A stretch of 64,000 bases of DNA from Spongilla lacustris (Eukaryota; Porifera; Demospongiae; Spongillida; Spongillidae): contig OX442415.1 in the NCBI GenBank assembly GCA_949361645.1, forward strand, positions 26,104,224 to 26,168,223, written 5' to 3'. Each line of letters begins with the position of its first letter. Within the stretch, counting starts at the first letter, position 1. Shown here one piece after another: positions 12,601 through 23,214 of the stretch. The notes beneath the pieces were generated by a model. It saw nothing but the letters and a program-made list of their open reading frames with translations. It did not search any database and was not told the origin of the DNA. A program made the position numbers and the translations under genes.

Positions 12601-13306
12601 TACCGGTCCGGACATACAGCGCCATTAATTTTCAGTTCTGCCACCTTTTGTAATCATGCCTGATGATGTGAGATATAGAATAATTAATCTATTCATATTT
12701 AATAATTATATGTAAATAATGGATAATAGCCGCCCTTCCGCATGGGTTTTGGTAAAAGGTCCGGACGGGAAACTATTTTCACATTTGAAATGGCCTTATT
12801 GTGAAAACTGACATTTATTTGTGCCCTACGAACATAACTTCCAAAACCGAGTATAAGCCCATACAACATTTCCGCAAAGTCATAAGCCCATACAAGTTGA
12901 TACAACATTTTCACAGCATACAACGTACAACATTTCAGCAGTATCCCATACAATATTTCCACAGTAAGCCGAGCATAAACCCGTACAACATTTCTACAGT
13001 AAACCGAGCATAAGCCCATGTACAAGTTGATACAACATTTCAACAGTAAGCCGAGCACATACAACATACAACATTTCCACAGTAAACCGAGCATAAGCCC
13101 ATGTACAAGTTGATACAACATTTCAACAGTAAGCCGAGCACATACAACATACAACATTTCGACAGTAAACCGATCGAGCGCCAATATGAAGCAAAGAAAT
13201 TTATTAACTTCATGGAAGATATCTACAGAATGTAGCAATCGTGGTGTTACCCGTGATACGAACGAATACCGGTATATTTGTGCAGAAGAATATAGATTTA
13301 TACTGT

Positions 13307-13340
<34 letters not shown>

Positions 13341-16300
13341 TTTAAAATACGCGCCTGCTGAGTTTAAGATATTCGAAAAACAAATTAAAGGTAAGCCTAT
13401 CGATAATATAAAAAAGAGCTGCACGGCATGTACTAAGAATGCCTACTAAGATTACCCGATAGGGGAAGTATATCATTTCCAATGTGCATGGGGGTCAAAT
13501 TAAGCGGTAATATCGCGGTCCACGCACTAATAGAGAGCTTTATGTTGAAGTGAAGTTTTATTACTCTTTAGGACTTCAATTTATGAGGATTAATTATTAA
13601 AATTCAATTTTTAAGTCTTAATTTGGTACCGCTTTGATTTTTTTTTACAACTGATATTGGTTTCTATGGGATATGAGACATCCAACACTACTTTTCATAT
13701 GTTACGTTCTTTTGAAACATATCGGTGTAAAAGTTGTTTCCCTTTTCTTACATGGAATGAGTGAGCTTAATGTATGCATAGTTAGTTTTGTTGACTCTAT
13801 CTATCCAAGTAAAAAGTGGAAAAACATTAGAATTATATATCTTAAGAACGGTACGCAGGAAAAATATATAGTTAAAGTTGTTTTGGATGTCTAGCTCATA
13901 TCTCATAGAAACTGATTTCAGTGGGGGAAAAAAATCAACGCTGTACAATTTCAATAATAACTGGAAAAATTGAAGCCCTAAAGAGTAATAAAATCAGAGT
14001 AAAACGTCATTTAAACATAGCAGATTAAAAAACAACCTCTCCATATATGCGCGGACCGCGACATTGCTGACCGCCACATTGCAATATATAGTGCCCCACT
14101 GTACTGAATAATACGAATCTAAGCGTGCTATTCATTGCAACGAATACACTAGGTCATATGTTTAAAACCAATCGCTACATCTGGCGGAGAAAAAAATTAG
14201 GGGAACAAGTAAATAAAAAAACTTCTCTATCGAGAAAGTGATTGGTGGTATGTAGGATTACCCCCACCCCTCCATCAAATAGGAACATGGCGTTATACAA
14301 TATTTACAATTATACATGTATAGAAGTTTGCAAATTGTTCCGTTTGATTGAAGCTTCACATCTTCGCATTTTTTTTTAAATTGCTAGCACACTTAACAGA
14401 AAAACAGAAAAGGGCGCGGCATATTAATTTTAATTATGTATTTGGTATTCACTTGAATGGGATCATGCGCATCTTTCAATAACACATATTTTCATTCTAC
14501 CTGCATTATCTTGTCAATCTTCTGTGCCTCTCCCTGTGGAAGGTATGATGATAGTGAGTGTGGTGGTAATGGTATATTTTAATTACTGGTATTGTGCAAT
14601 ATAAATTCTGTATACCATTCATTGTTTTAAAAGAAAACCAATCACCAGCGGGATTTAATTTTATTCGTATGACATGACCTAGCTCGACCGCAATTGGAAC
14701 CTGCCTACATGTACATGTAGAGTGCTCTACATGTACATGTATATCAGCATTGTCTTGAGGGGTCCTTATATACATCTGTATTGTCACTCGTCGAGCCGAG
14801 AAGAGCACATAAAGCGTCTTTAATAGACTATTGAATAATTAGCATGGTAGTACATGTAGTGAACGATGATAAAAAATGCTTGACCAGTCGTAACTTCTTT
14901 TGCGTGCATTGGGTTGGGTGGTTATTTGGGGTTTTACTTCTTTCCTCTGTTTCTATAGGGGTGCGTGCATACGTGTCTACATGATGGGCGTACAGCTTGA
15001 GAGTCTTTGTGTGAATGATTTTATTAATTTATTTATTTTGTGTACAAAGGCATATGTTACGACCCGATTTAAACTTCTGGCCTGCTTTTAAACCGGCCGA
15101 CTCGATTTGTAGCGGGTTGACAGGATATAAAACTGGCTGAACTGCTGGTCGAAGAATAGATTATTTACGTACATGCATGTGTGATTCGCTGTAAATGGTC
15201 ATGTGGTTTTTTGGCATTAAGGTGTCCAAATGGACACAAAAGACAGAGAAAGGGAATTCATCGCTCCATCTTTCAGAGATGTTTCCTTCTTTCAGTCGAT
15301 TTCGGAGAAAAGATCATAGGCACTTTTTCGTAAAGAAGCATAACTTCAAGATCCGCACGATGTCGCACTAGCTAAACACCAGGTACGTCACTCGCTGGTT
15401 AGCGTACACGTTTAACAATTTAATAGGCATTGAAAACGTTAGGCCTACAGCTCTTGGGGAGAATAGGAGTGACATTTGTTGAAGTGTTCTATGGAAGAGC
15501 ACGAAAAGGAGCTCCTGCATGCTGGATGCAAGAAGACATTTAACAAGGTAAGATTACATGTATATTGGAGATTTGTTTGGAAATTTCTAATGTTATTTTA
15601 AAATCGTGATTGTGTTGAGTTGCATAGCATGTGTCCTGGAATTCCACGAAGTGTAGTTCAAAAATTCGTTTCCATGTATCCACGCTGTCAGTTGCGTAAG
15701 CCACAGGTCTCTAGTGGTCCACTGAGACCAATAATAGCTCATTGCTTCTTTTGTCGACTTCATGTTTGTATTATTTTTTACAATGCAGATAAAGATTGCA
15801 TCCTTTTGTAGATAACCATCTCAAGGATTGTTGTTCCCATTCAACTGTCAGTATATGTGACAGCATGTACTGCACTATTCCAAAGTCTACTCAAAGGCAA
15901 ATATGTACACTCCTAAGGTCATCTGCAACTTACATTAATCTATTGTTTGTTAATGTGGACAAGCTGATAAACCAAAACAACTGTTTTGTATGCATTAGCT
16001 TTTTGCAAAGCACTCGGTGATGGAAAAGACCCTCAAAATCTTATGTTCTCTGCTGTAGCTGATGCAATGAGAACATTTGAAGCAGTGCATAAGTGGGCAA
16101 AAAAAATTCTTTCTGCAGTAATGGCAAGAAGAAGGAGAATACAGAGGATGGAAAGAATTGACTGTATCAGAGCTTGCAGTAAGGTAAGATAGACAATGTG
16201 AAGTTTGTAAGAAATCATTTCACTAAGAGTTCCAACAGTGCAAACTATTGTTTGGGATAATCCACGCACTCAATGGATATGCAATTTGTATCGCAACAGT

Positions 16301-19300
16301 TGCAGAACATCATCACCTGAAATATACAGACTGTGATTGGTTGTTTCATACTGTACTGTACCAGTGCATATTTACACGTATGCCATTATGTTGCCTATGA
16401 CAATACCATGACATGACTAATTGACAAGACATCAATCATCCTTCCACTGGTGCACATACATAGGTATTAATGCATATAGTTTTAAAGCATGTCGACCGAC
16501 TGTAAAGCGGGTCAGTTGCTGAATACTTTTGAAATCGGTTAGACCGGCTTTAAAGCCAGCTAACTGGCTTTAAGGCCAGTCAGGTTTTTAATCGGGTCAT
16601 AAATGTTGCTATATCCAGTTGCGTGTACATGTGTGTGGCATATCAGCTAGGTTTAGTGTGTAATAGTATTATGCATATGTTGTGTATGTGTGTATGTGTG
16701 TGTGTGCAGTAGGCATGGTTTGGGAATTACAGGTGGTGTAGTGTGCTTTGAATGTTTTGTGTGTGCATTTGGGGGGCTTTCTTGTGTTGTGCTGTGGTTT
16801 TTTGTGTGGTAAGATTCTTGATGTGTGGTGTGAATCCTTATAAGTATTTCAGTTGTGCATGTGCATGCACATTGCACAAGACAACACACAAGATTGTGCA
16901 CTTGAGTTTACTGCTGTGCAAGTTAACTTGTGTGAGCTGCTGCATTGTACTAGCATATGTAGTATGTGTACCTTATATGTGCGTGTATAGCACTTCTTCC
17001 TTGTTTTGTGATGTTGTGCACCTTTTGTATGTCATTGTCACGTGTGTTTTTGCGCATATTTTATGAGAATGTTTTGGTGCATGTGTGTGTCTGTTGCGAT
17101 AACTTACATGTGTTTTACATGGTATGTGTTTTACCTTGTATGGTTCATGTTAGGGCTGTGTATTTAGCACTTATATTTCTGTGTGTGTAATTCCTAGGTA
17201 GCAGTGCATTAGCTACTTGTTATATTGAAAGATTTCAGTCCTATATTTGAAGTCTTATTGGGCACGAAGTTGGTATTCACTATCTCTGCTGGCTATTTAT
17301 ATACTATTAAACTATTGCTTGTCACCATGTCATATTACAATATTCCATGCAGGACAAGAAAGACTTGTATTGAAATGTGTGAATTAAAAAAATCTGTGAT
17401 GGTTAATTGGTTTAAAACGACATTAGCTCTTGGTGTCACATAATTATAAAAATCAAACATACGGTTCGTCCATTTTAATATAAATTGTGCCAATGTACAC
17501 ACACTCACACACTCAGACACAACACACACACAACATAGGCCTACACATGTTGAAGAACTCACAGGCATTAGGAAGAGGGTCTGGAACTCCCTTAGTGCCT
17601 CATCTATAGGCTTGTCCTTCATGTTGATGGAGTGAGCCAAGTGTCTAGTTGTGTGGGTGACATGAGCAGGCAATATTAAATTTAATACTATTGTTAAAAC
17701 CCACTAAGATACTAGCCATGAATCTATGAGTCACTAACACTCTATTAGAACCAGTGTACATGTAGAACACCTGAATATATTTGATTTAGGATTAGGATAT
17801 ATAGAGAGGAAAGTGGGAGTCAGAAATGAGAAGAGAGGAGGGGAAGGTGGAGAATATGGGGTGATGGGAAAGGAATGCGGCAGAAATGAGATGTAACAGT
17901 AGCATTGAACATGTATGTTGAATAGATAAGTTTTTTGCTTGATGTGCATGCTGATCTTTTGCACCCATACTCACTCAAGAACTGCCATGTTGAATTCATA
18001 TCTGATCTCTCCCACAAACTCTCCAATCTTCAGCTTGCTGAGGCCATCTTGTTCCCTGAGGAACCTAGCAACAGACTTTGGGGTGTCGCGCACTATACCC
18101 TTTGAAATCAGGTACTGAATACCACTGGCAGGCTTCCTGTGATGGAGGATTATGATATATAATATAATAAGACATTCAGAACATAATACAATTACAAACT
18201 TAAGCACAAAGCACGAACTACCAAGACTGTTATTATAATTATATTCTATAACTATATCTATAATACAGTTCAGAATACTTTGAAAAAAGGAAGGCTAGTG
18301 CAAGCAAAATAAAAATAATATAGAATGCCAAAGCGGTGTACACATCATATGTATGGTGTGCTTCCCTCCTTTTCCCCCTCCAATCTCCAAGTACTGTTTG
18401 TGCAGCTCTTTCTTATACCTTAAGTTTTGGAAGTATGTGGCTTCTACAAAGACCTATACACCTACCTGTTAAAGAGGTATATGCCAACCATTCTGTTCCA
18501 GTGTGCATCTTCATCCTCTCCTTCTTCCTCCTCTCCTTCTTCCTCCTCTTCTTCTTCCTCCTCTCCTTCTTCCTCTGCCTCCTCCCTCTCTTTACCTTCC
18601 CATTCACCATCCTCCACAAGGCACAACTGTGTCGTTGTTGAGCTTAAGGATTTACACCGTCTGCGTGTCATGCATTTACTACTAGTCCTGGCAGAGGACT
18701 CTAAGCAGTGGACATCACCATTGTCACATTTACTAGTCACAAATGCATCAGCATCTGGTGCTCCTCCATTGAGCACACCCTGATGGTCAGAGACATTCAA
18801 TGATTCATTATCACTCAAGCCTGCTATGGAGTCGGTATCAGAAAGATCGAGGGCCTGCTGTTTCACAGTGGAGAGTATCTGCCTTCTCTCTTTAGTGACT
18901 GTGGGAGAGTATTTAGACATAGGACTAGATCCTTCCTTGCGGATCTCGTCAAAATGCATCCTCAGCTTGTACCCGCGGTATGCCTTCTGTATGGTCACTG
19001 CTGCTTGGGTGGCTCTCTCAAGGCTGCCATACTTCTTCCCCAGGGACATGCATATCTTCTTATAGATCCTGGCCTCCAAGTCAGGGGGTAACATGCCAAA
19101 GTTTGACTTTTGACTGAACTGTAGCTTCTTTTGGCTTCCGTGAATCATGCGCTTGTCTTTCTTTGCTTTCATCTTCCTTGTTGAACTTTGGGTCTCTTCA
19201 AGACAGTCATCAAATGATGAAGACTGGTACTGTGTCAAGGTCGGATGTACTGGGGGATTATTGCTGGTCACATTGGCACTGGAGGAGAGGTCCCTGATGC

Positions 19301-19475
19301 CACTCTGCAGGAGCTTCAATGAAAATTTTGCAGAGCCTGTGTATGGATGATTTGGGTCAGAAAAGTTGCTATTCTGTCCAGCTGTCTGTTTGCCATCTGT
19401 GTCTGCAACAAGCGCATTGTTATAGTGTTTTCTATTGGGGATTGCCGGACTGTCTGGAACAAGGTGTCTTTCCAT
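6639..19475 (-). CDS. IQSEC: IQSEC/BRAG-type Arf guanine-nucleotide exchange factor, copy A
   Basis: Coding exons (minus strand): 18466-19475, 17975-18136, 17563-17644, 14501-14533, 10260-10485, 9216-9280, 9086-9163, 8806-9013, 8414-8463, 8284-8361, 7177-7309, 7074-7117, 6639-6956. All have GT donors and AG acceptors and keep phase, giving 828 aa. The family loads GTP onto Arf GTPases, mainly Arf6, at plasma and endosomal membranes. Domains: IQ motif at about 159-178 ([15 protein letters not shown]); Glu-rich tract at 291-323; Sec7 domain from about 330 to 526 with YLFNRKP at the exon 1/2 join, PGEAQK with the glutamate finger (about residue 420) and [10 protein letters not shown]; an IQSEC-like linker ([15 protein letters not shown]); PH domain from about 555 ([14 protein letters not shown]). 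The Ser-rich tail is not conserved with known families as far as I can see. The start was chosen at 19475 because similarity to copy B begins there behind an acceptor (ttag/CAAC, exon from 19483); a further 5' exon is possible. Oddities: His replaces Asn in the Sec7 LNT motif, about 20 extra residues lie before VYVLSF, and the length is shorter than vertebrate IQSECs. Confidence 0.86.
7360..7455. repeat. AT-rich tract, mostly (TA)n and ataatta
   Basis: About 95 bp consist almost entirely of A and T in alternating ta/at and aattat words. The tract is self-complementary and lies in the intron upstream of IQSEC copy A exon 11. It is a microsatellite-like intronic tract with no other signal. Confidence 0.7.
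10528..10788. mobile_element. Foldback MITE T2 (261 bp) with perfect 17-bp ends
   Basis: The left end gtagagtacgtcaagta and right end tacttgacgtactctac are exact reverse complements. Inside them, ggctcgtgtttaaaacgagcg and cgctcgttcaaacacgagcc form a second inverted pair, and the pyrimidine-rich segment cccctagcctcctccgctccc pairs with gggggcggagggggt. There is no coding potential. It sits in the intron between exons 4 and 5 of IQSEC copy A, 43 bp from exon 5, and is absent at the matching place in copy B, so it inserted after the duplication or was lost from B. Confidence 0.75.
10935..11020 (+). repeat. Partial copy of dispersed repeat R1
   Basis: It contains the R1 phrases gatcgagcgttttaaaacgg, taacgaagcgtt and gctaaacagtg in the same order as copy 1 at 1903-2502, with the central part deleted. 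It follows two direct copies of a 25-bp sequence ending gtagattgtctccgt (10874-10924). Confidence 0.55.
11219..11514. mobile_element. Foldback MITE (family 2), complete
   Basis: This 296-bp palindrome begins acaagtaaatcaaaaacttc and ends gaagtttttgatttacttgt. Arms of about 125 bp (ctatcgagaaagtgattgg, ttggtaggatcctac and complements) surround a loop near 11350-11385. Single or partial arms of the same family lie at 6006-6093 and 14205-14260. It lies in the large fourth intron of IQSEC copy A. Confidence 0.8.
11588..11760. mobile_element. Possible DNA-transposon end (caggggcggat...)
   Basis: The segment starts caggggcggataggggggg and continues with gcaaccccggggccc and a pyrimidine-rich stretch. 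The word caggggcgg resembles terminal inverted repeats that I associate with hAT-type elements in many animals. A similar G-rich 'aggcgg' block occurs near 53217-53340 and a looser one near 21170. No partner end was found, so only a fragment is claimed. Confidence 0.3.
11784..12370 (-). repeat. Dispersed repeat R1, full-length copy 2 (inverted)
   Basis: This is the reverse complement of most of 1903-2502. It includes cttaaactcag, ccgttt-attggcttggtcacc, gacgttcctgtcg, aaattccgccattt (complement) and ccactaccgtgggtcctga. The two copies are about 9.5 kb apart in opposite orientation, one upstream of the 3' end of IQSEC copy A and one inside its fourth intron. Confidence 0.7.
12490..12796. mobile_element. 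Short TIR element with aggccaytccaaatgtga ends
   Basis: The left end aggccactccaaatgtgaat and right end (complement: aaggccatttcaaatgtgaa) are inverted repeats, and each arm also has a ggtccggac-like word. A solo copy of the same end is at about 11126-11165. The interior has no recognisable coding sequence. Confidence 0.55.
12845..13175 (+). repeat. Intronic satellite of acaacatttc-acagtaa-ccgagca units
   Basis: Variants of 'acaacatttccacagtaaaccgagcataagccca' recur through 330 bp. One compound segment (gagcataagcccatgtacaag... to ...gagcacatacaac) is present twice in near-identical form (12990-13060 and 13085-13155). The apparent open frames across it, including a long minus-strand one, are by-products of the repeat. 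Confidence 0.7.
13309..13340. repeat. C32 homopolymer followed by an R1 end fragment
   Basis: An uninterrupted run of about 32 C is followed at 13355-13405 by gagtttaagatatt...ggtaagcctatcg, the terminal piece of dispersed repeat R1. Comparable G/C runs lie at 3804-3832, 26775-26792, 42608-42628, 44092-44121 and 53252-53276. Their exact lengths are likely to be unstable or mis-called. Confidence 0.7.
13503..14075. mobile_element. TIR/foldback element T5 (about 570 bp)
   Basis: Outer inverted ends (gcggtaatatcgcggtcc and the complement of ggaccgcgacattgctgaccgc) enclose a second inverted pair: gttttattactctttagg near 13553 and the complementary taaagagtaataaaatc near 13980. Between these, ggatatgagacatcc pairs with the region around 13885-13905. 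No transposase is seen. It lies in intron 4 of IQSEC copy A. Confidence 0.55.
14205..14260. mobile_element. Single MITE arm (family 2)
   Basis: This is one arm with acaagtaaataaaaaaacttc and ctatcgagaaagtgattgg, matching the left arm of the element at 11219-11514. The second arm is missing. Confidence 0.6.
14706..14741. repeat. 36-bp perfect palindrome of acatgtacatg motifs
   Basis: The 17-mer tacatgtacatgtagag is followed by tg and then its exact reverse complement. The acatgtacatg word alone recurs dozens of times across the window (for example near 25930, 28440, 30105, 37729, 52015, 59408). Here two copies are arranged head to head, just upstream of the 33-nt exon of IQSEC copy A on the minus strand. 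Confidence 0.75.
15054..16605. mobile_element. TIR element T3 (about 1.55 kb) in IQSEC copy A intron 3
   Basis: The left end (atgttacgacccgattt) matches the complement of the right end (aatcgggtcataaat). Both ends carry clusters of ggcc/tttaaa/ccgg words: 15060-15145 and 16480-16600, the latter with repeated aaagccagctaactggcttt. A related end cluster without a partner is at 46200-46330. The interior contains exon-like pieces described separately. This is a probable DNA transposon that carries or captured coding exons. Confidence 0.55.
15490..16190 (+). pseudogene. Exon-like pieces inside T3, including an integrase zinc-binding fragment
   Basis: Three plus-strand pieces are visible. The first, at 15492-15548, starts with ATG, is Lys/Glu-rich (MEEHEKELLHAGCKK) and ends at a good donor (AAG/GTAAGA). 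The second, at about 15625-15745, includes IPRSVVQKFVSMYPRCQLRKP, which resembles the zinc-binding segment before retroviral-type integrase cores. The third, at about 15990-16184, is a basic helical segment (KKILSAVMARRRRIQRME) ending at CAGTAAG/GTAAGA. I cannot join them into one open product, and the integrase core itself is missing, so I call the set relic or captured exons. Confidence 0.4.
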
Positions 19476-19483
19476 TCTAGTTG

Positions 19484-22400
19484 CTAAGTGATGAGGTTGA
19501 TGAGTAATGGAGTGATGTACATGTGTGATTGTATGTGGCATTGCAAATACTCACATGATGATAACATATAGATGCATGCTTTCTGGTCAGTTTTTTTAAG
19601 TACTTTTTAAAGCATTAACTGATATATTTAATTCATTGGACTGCATTGCCCAATAATTATTAATCAAATAGATAGTATCCACGGGGACTGGGAACGAAGT
19701 ACATACGTTGCTTAGCCTACGATAAGGGCACGGTTTTAAATTTTGCTCCCACCTGCCCGTGGTCTATATTGCTACTTCATCGGTGGCTGATAGTTAAGCG
19801 ATATGAAGTCAATCGCTTGAGAATGCAACCTTGCGGAATGAGCCCATAGATCTTCGTGCAGTATGAATATCACTTCTAAGCTGGCGTGTGTTTACATCAC
19901 AACCCTTTCATGTGGTTTTTCCTAATTCGGTACCTTTGCCATACATTGAGATATGTTTGCCGAAAAGCGAGTTTTCAGTACCAGGTTTCACGAAACTGAC
20001 ATTTCCTATGGTTAGTCTCCATTACATTTCTATCCAACGGTGTTTAAACTATCATGCATAGTTTGTCCACATCAGATAAGGGAAGCAGGTTGTTGTTCCT
20101 TAATAGGTTCCCTTGCTCTACACAATTAGAATTTGACACTTCACTGTGTTGCCACAGGAATTCGAATACAGTCTAGCCGTTGCCAACCCTCCCCATGTGC
20201 ATCGCACTATATGGTTTATGGATCGAATGAGTGGCCGGTATAAAATTGGTTGCTTTCGGTTGAAGTACCCTCCTTCGCTCTTCAATTGTTTAACAGATCA
20301 CATCAAAGGCTTTTGTCAAAATACATGCGTCAACCAAAAGCCACAAGACATGCAGTTCAATTCAATTATATAAATGCTTCTCAAAATGCTCCTTACTCTA
20401 ATCGTCAGCAGCGGTTCTGCATGATTCTCGTACTCATTTCACGTTTATTCCGTGTGTATGAGGCTTCCTTACCTTTTCCTAGTATTCTATTTTCTGATTC
20501 TGTAGTAAAGGTGCTCTGTATTTCAACACCTGGATGGTATATAAGCGTTTCGATTGATTTCTTTTTAAAAGGTGAAGTTGGATAAATATATATAACAGGC
20601 TGAAGTAGGCTACATATACAATACTGAATCTGCATGACTGCATCGCGGGTGGCATACAACTTGATCTAGCCTCATGCATGCTTCACCTCAGTAGTTACGT
20701 GTGCCATATAATGCTCACGCGTTGTATCTATTATTCTTATATTTACTGGCATGGAGCAGGCGACCGGGCCAGTTTTAATTCCAGCATCGATCATACCATC
20801 GGCAATTCTTGATGTATCCTTGCGAAAAGTTTCATCCAACATTCAGACGTTATATATGGTACTATTCAACCGTGTAATAGTATATATAGCGCGGTCGAAG
20901 ACGGCGACATGCATATATATTAAATGATTTAGTACACATGCCGTGTGTAAATCAGGTAACTTACCATTTAGTACACATCTGCTTACCATACTGAGAGAGA
21001 AAACTGGAATCAGTTTGTGTTGGGTTAAGTACATTAAATAAACGGCCAATTGAACGTATACATATATACATGCATGTACTTCCTTTGGTCAAGTCACGTG
21101 CACACCAGAAAACATCCTGTCGCGTCTCGTGCACTCCAGAAAAACGTTACATGTACCTACCTCCAGCATAGGCGTAGAAGGGGGAGGGAAGGGGGTGAGG
21201 CTCGGCCTCTCCCCATCCGGGCAATGACGCATATTTTGGGGCACGGGCAACTGGGCATGTACCGTTAAACCATAGATATTAGAGTAGACGATCTCCTTAA
21301 GCTGTTTGTTCCCTCGGTCATGCAAATCACACATAATCACTGGGAAGCTAAGTACTGTACAGGACAAAACCGTCTACGCGTAAACGAATGCATCCGCACG
21401 TGCTGCAAAATTCTTCTGGTCGCATATAATCCGATCCACATTGCATATATTGTGTAGTAGATATGTTTTTGTACTTTCATAAGCCGGATGCATGCTGCCC
21501 AGGCCCGACACGGCGACACTATAGTATATATACATGTCATTGAGTCAAGTATACTGCGGACAAATACAACGCTTTGAAGACATTGTATATTAATACAGTA
21601 TGTCTTAATTATGCAACAGTACGCAATTATGCAATATCAATGCGTGCTCTTGAAAGTACTAGTCCTTTAAGGAAACCGTAAATTGGTGCCTATATATCAC
21701 TCTGTGTCTCAACCGCGCCGGTATCATCCCATTTAATTTGCAATGGTACAATACACTACAAACCTTTAGCTGCCACACCTTGCTCCTATCATGATGCTAT
21801 ATGGATCAGCAGACCTAACTTTTTCCATCCAGAAATGCTGCACTTAAAATTTTCTTCGGGTTTGTTAATTGTGAGTGTGTACATGAAACATGCACCACAT
21901 TCAGCTGCATTGGTTTCAAATGCTCGTGCATGTATGCATGCACAGACAAAATCAATTAAGTTCACAATGCTGTTCAAACACATTGTTCAGCCTTATTGCT
22001 AAATCGATCGCGAATGAGTCATGTATGGCATTTTTAATACCAGTGGCTATGTCAAATAGACATGACTGTTGCTGAAGCTGCTTAGAATACACAAGTTAAG
22101 GCACATTTTATAGAATATAAAAGTAACTTCCTTTCAAGTGTCTAAATTCTGCCTTATAAATTTCAATTGCAATTCTTACCTCACAGGTCATGTGAGGTAA
22201 TACCACATTCTTGTGCATTGAGTGAAGTTTTGCCCTTTACATGTATGTGGACATTGTACCAGTGCTACTAGGTGAGTGGGTATAGCAAGTCCAAAATACA
22301 AAGCACAAACAATATGCCAGATAGCTGCTCTCTCTCACTCTCTCATTGCAAAGGACCCGAAGGAGTCTATTAAAAGGCTGACATTTTTGAATGTTATGAA

Positions 22401-22979
22401 AGAGTCATACTATGCACAGCATTGCATAGGAATCAGATATATGCTGCCATGGAAGGTAGCAACAAGTGGTTAATTGGATGATGAAAAGGGAACTCCCTAA
22501 GGAAAGAAAGGAAGGATGCAGAAACAGAACTAAAAGTTTGTGCATCTTACTATTATGATTGATTTACTATCTACCTTAAAATTGGATGGAAATAAAACGA
22601 GTATACATAACAAAAATTTGGAATGGAGACAAAGTTGCCAAATTGATGCTGCATTGCAACAGAGAACTATTGTATAAGGTATGCAAGAGCTAGAGCTTTT
22701 GTCTCCAATGATGTGTGGACCAAGCCTGTCAAGAAGGACATGGAGCAAGGGCTGTAGACTCCAGTAGTTTTGAAGGCAGCAATGGTATACATGGGAGGTG
22801 AGACGGTAACTGTACTTATGTGCTCCACCTGGTTTGGGATGACGTGAAAGAAGTGATGAAGAAAGCCAGTAGGTAAACCACTCGACTCAGTGACTCTACC
22901 TGATGCTAAACCATTTGTTCTGTCTGCCCTTCAACATGACAAGATTGCTCTCCCCCTCCATCCTTCCTCTATTTCTTTC

Positions 22980-23010
<31 letters not shown>

Positions 23011-23214
23011 AACAGAACACACCTGCACACACATACACAACGCACACATCCTGTTGAGCAATAACTTTAATTGCTGTGATTCTGTATGTATTTGCTGCTG
23101 CTGGCAGTGGTATTGATATCTCATTTCACTACTATATGGGTTCAAAATTACCAACGCTACAGCACATGCCAGTTTGCCATACATGTACACTTCCTTCCTC
23201 ACAGGAAGCCTGCC
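19484..23214. other. Upstream region of IQSEC copy A; no gene recognised
   Basis: This region should contain the promoter and any 5' non-coding exon of IQSEC copy A. Similarity to the region upstream of copy B is visible at about 20745-21121 (against 37378-37655). A G-rich fragment near 21170-21250 resembles the fragments at 11588 and 53217. Short open frames (for example 20146-20373 and 22276-22473) show no motif I recognise. A short (CA)n tract lies at 22984-23010. Confidence 0.5.
20745..21121 (+). repeat. Repeat R3, copy 1 (upstream of IQSEC copy A)
   Basis: Phrases shared with 37378-37655, in the same order and strand, are: taattccagcat, tatagcgcgg, gtacaca-tg-gtgt-aaatcag, and ttcctttggtcaa-tcacgtgcac followed by catcct. 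It lies 1.3 kb upstream of the copy A start. The second copy lies 3.6 kb upstream of the copy B start, so it may be part of the original tandem duplication rather than an independent repeat. Confidence 0.5.

Noticed and set aside
12699..13424. 241-codon minus-strand open frame
   Set aside because: It runs through the intronic satellite and the C32 homopolymer (poly-Gly), with no domain and lying inside an IQSEC intron.
13673..13894. Open frame of 73 codons on the plus strand
   Set aside because: It is the interior of foldback element T5, with no homology recognised.
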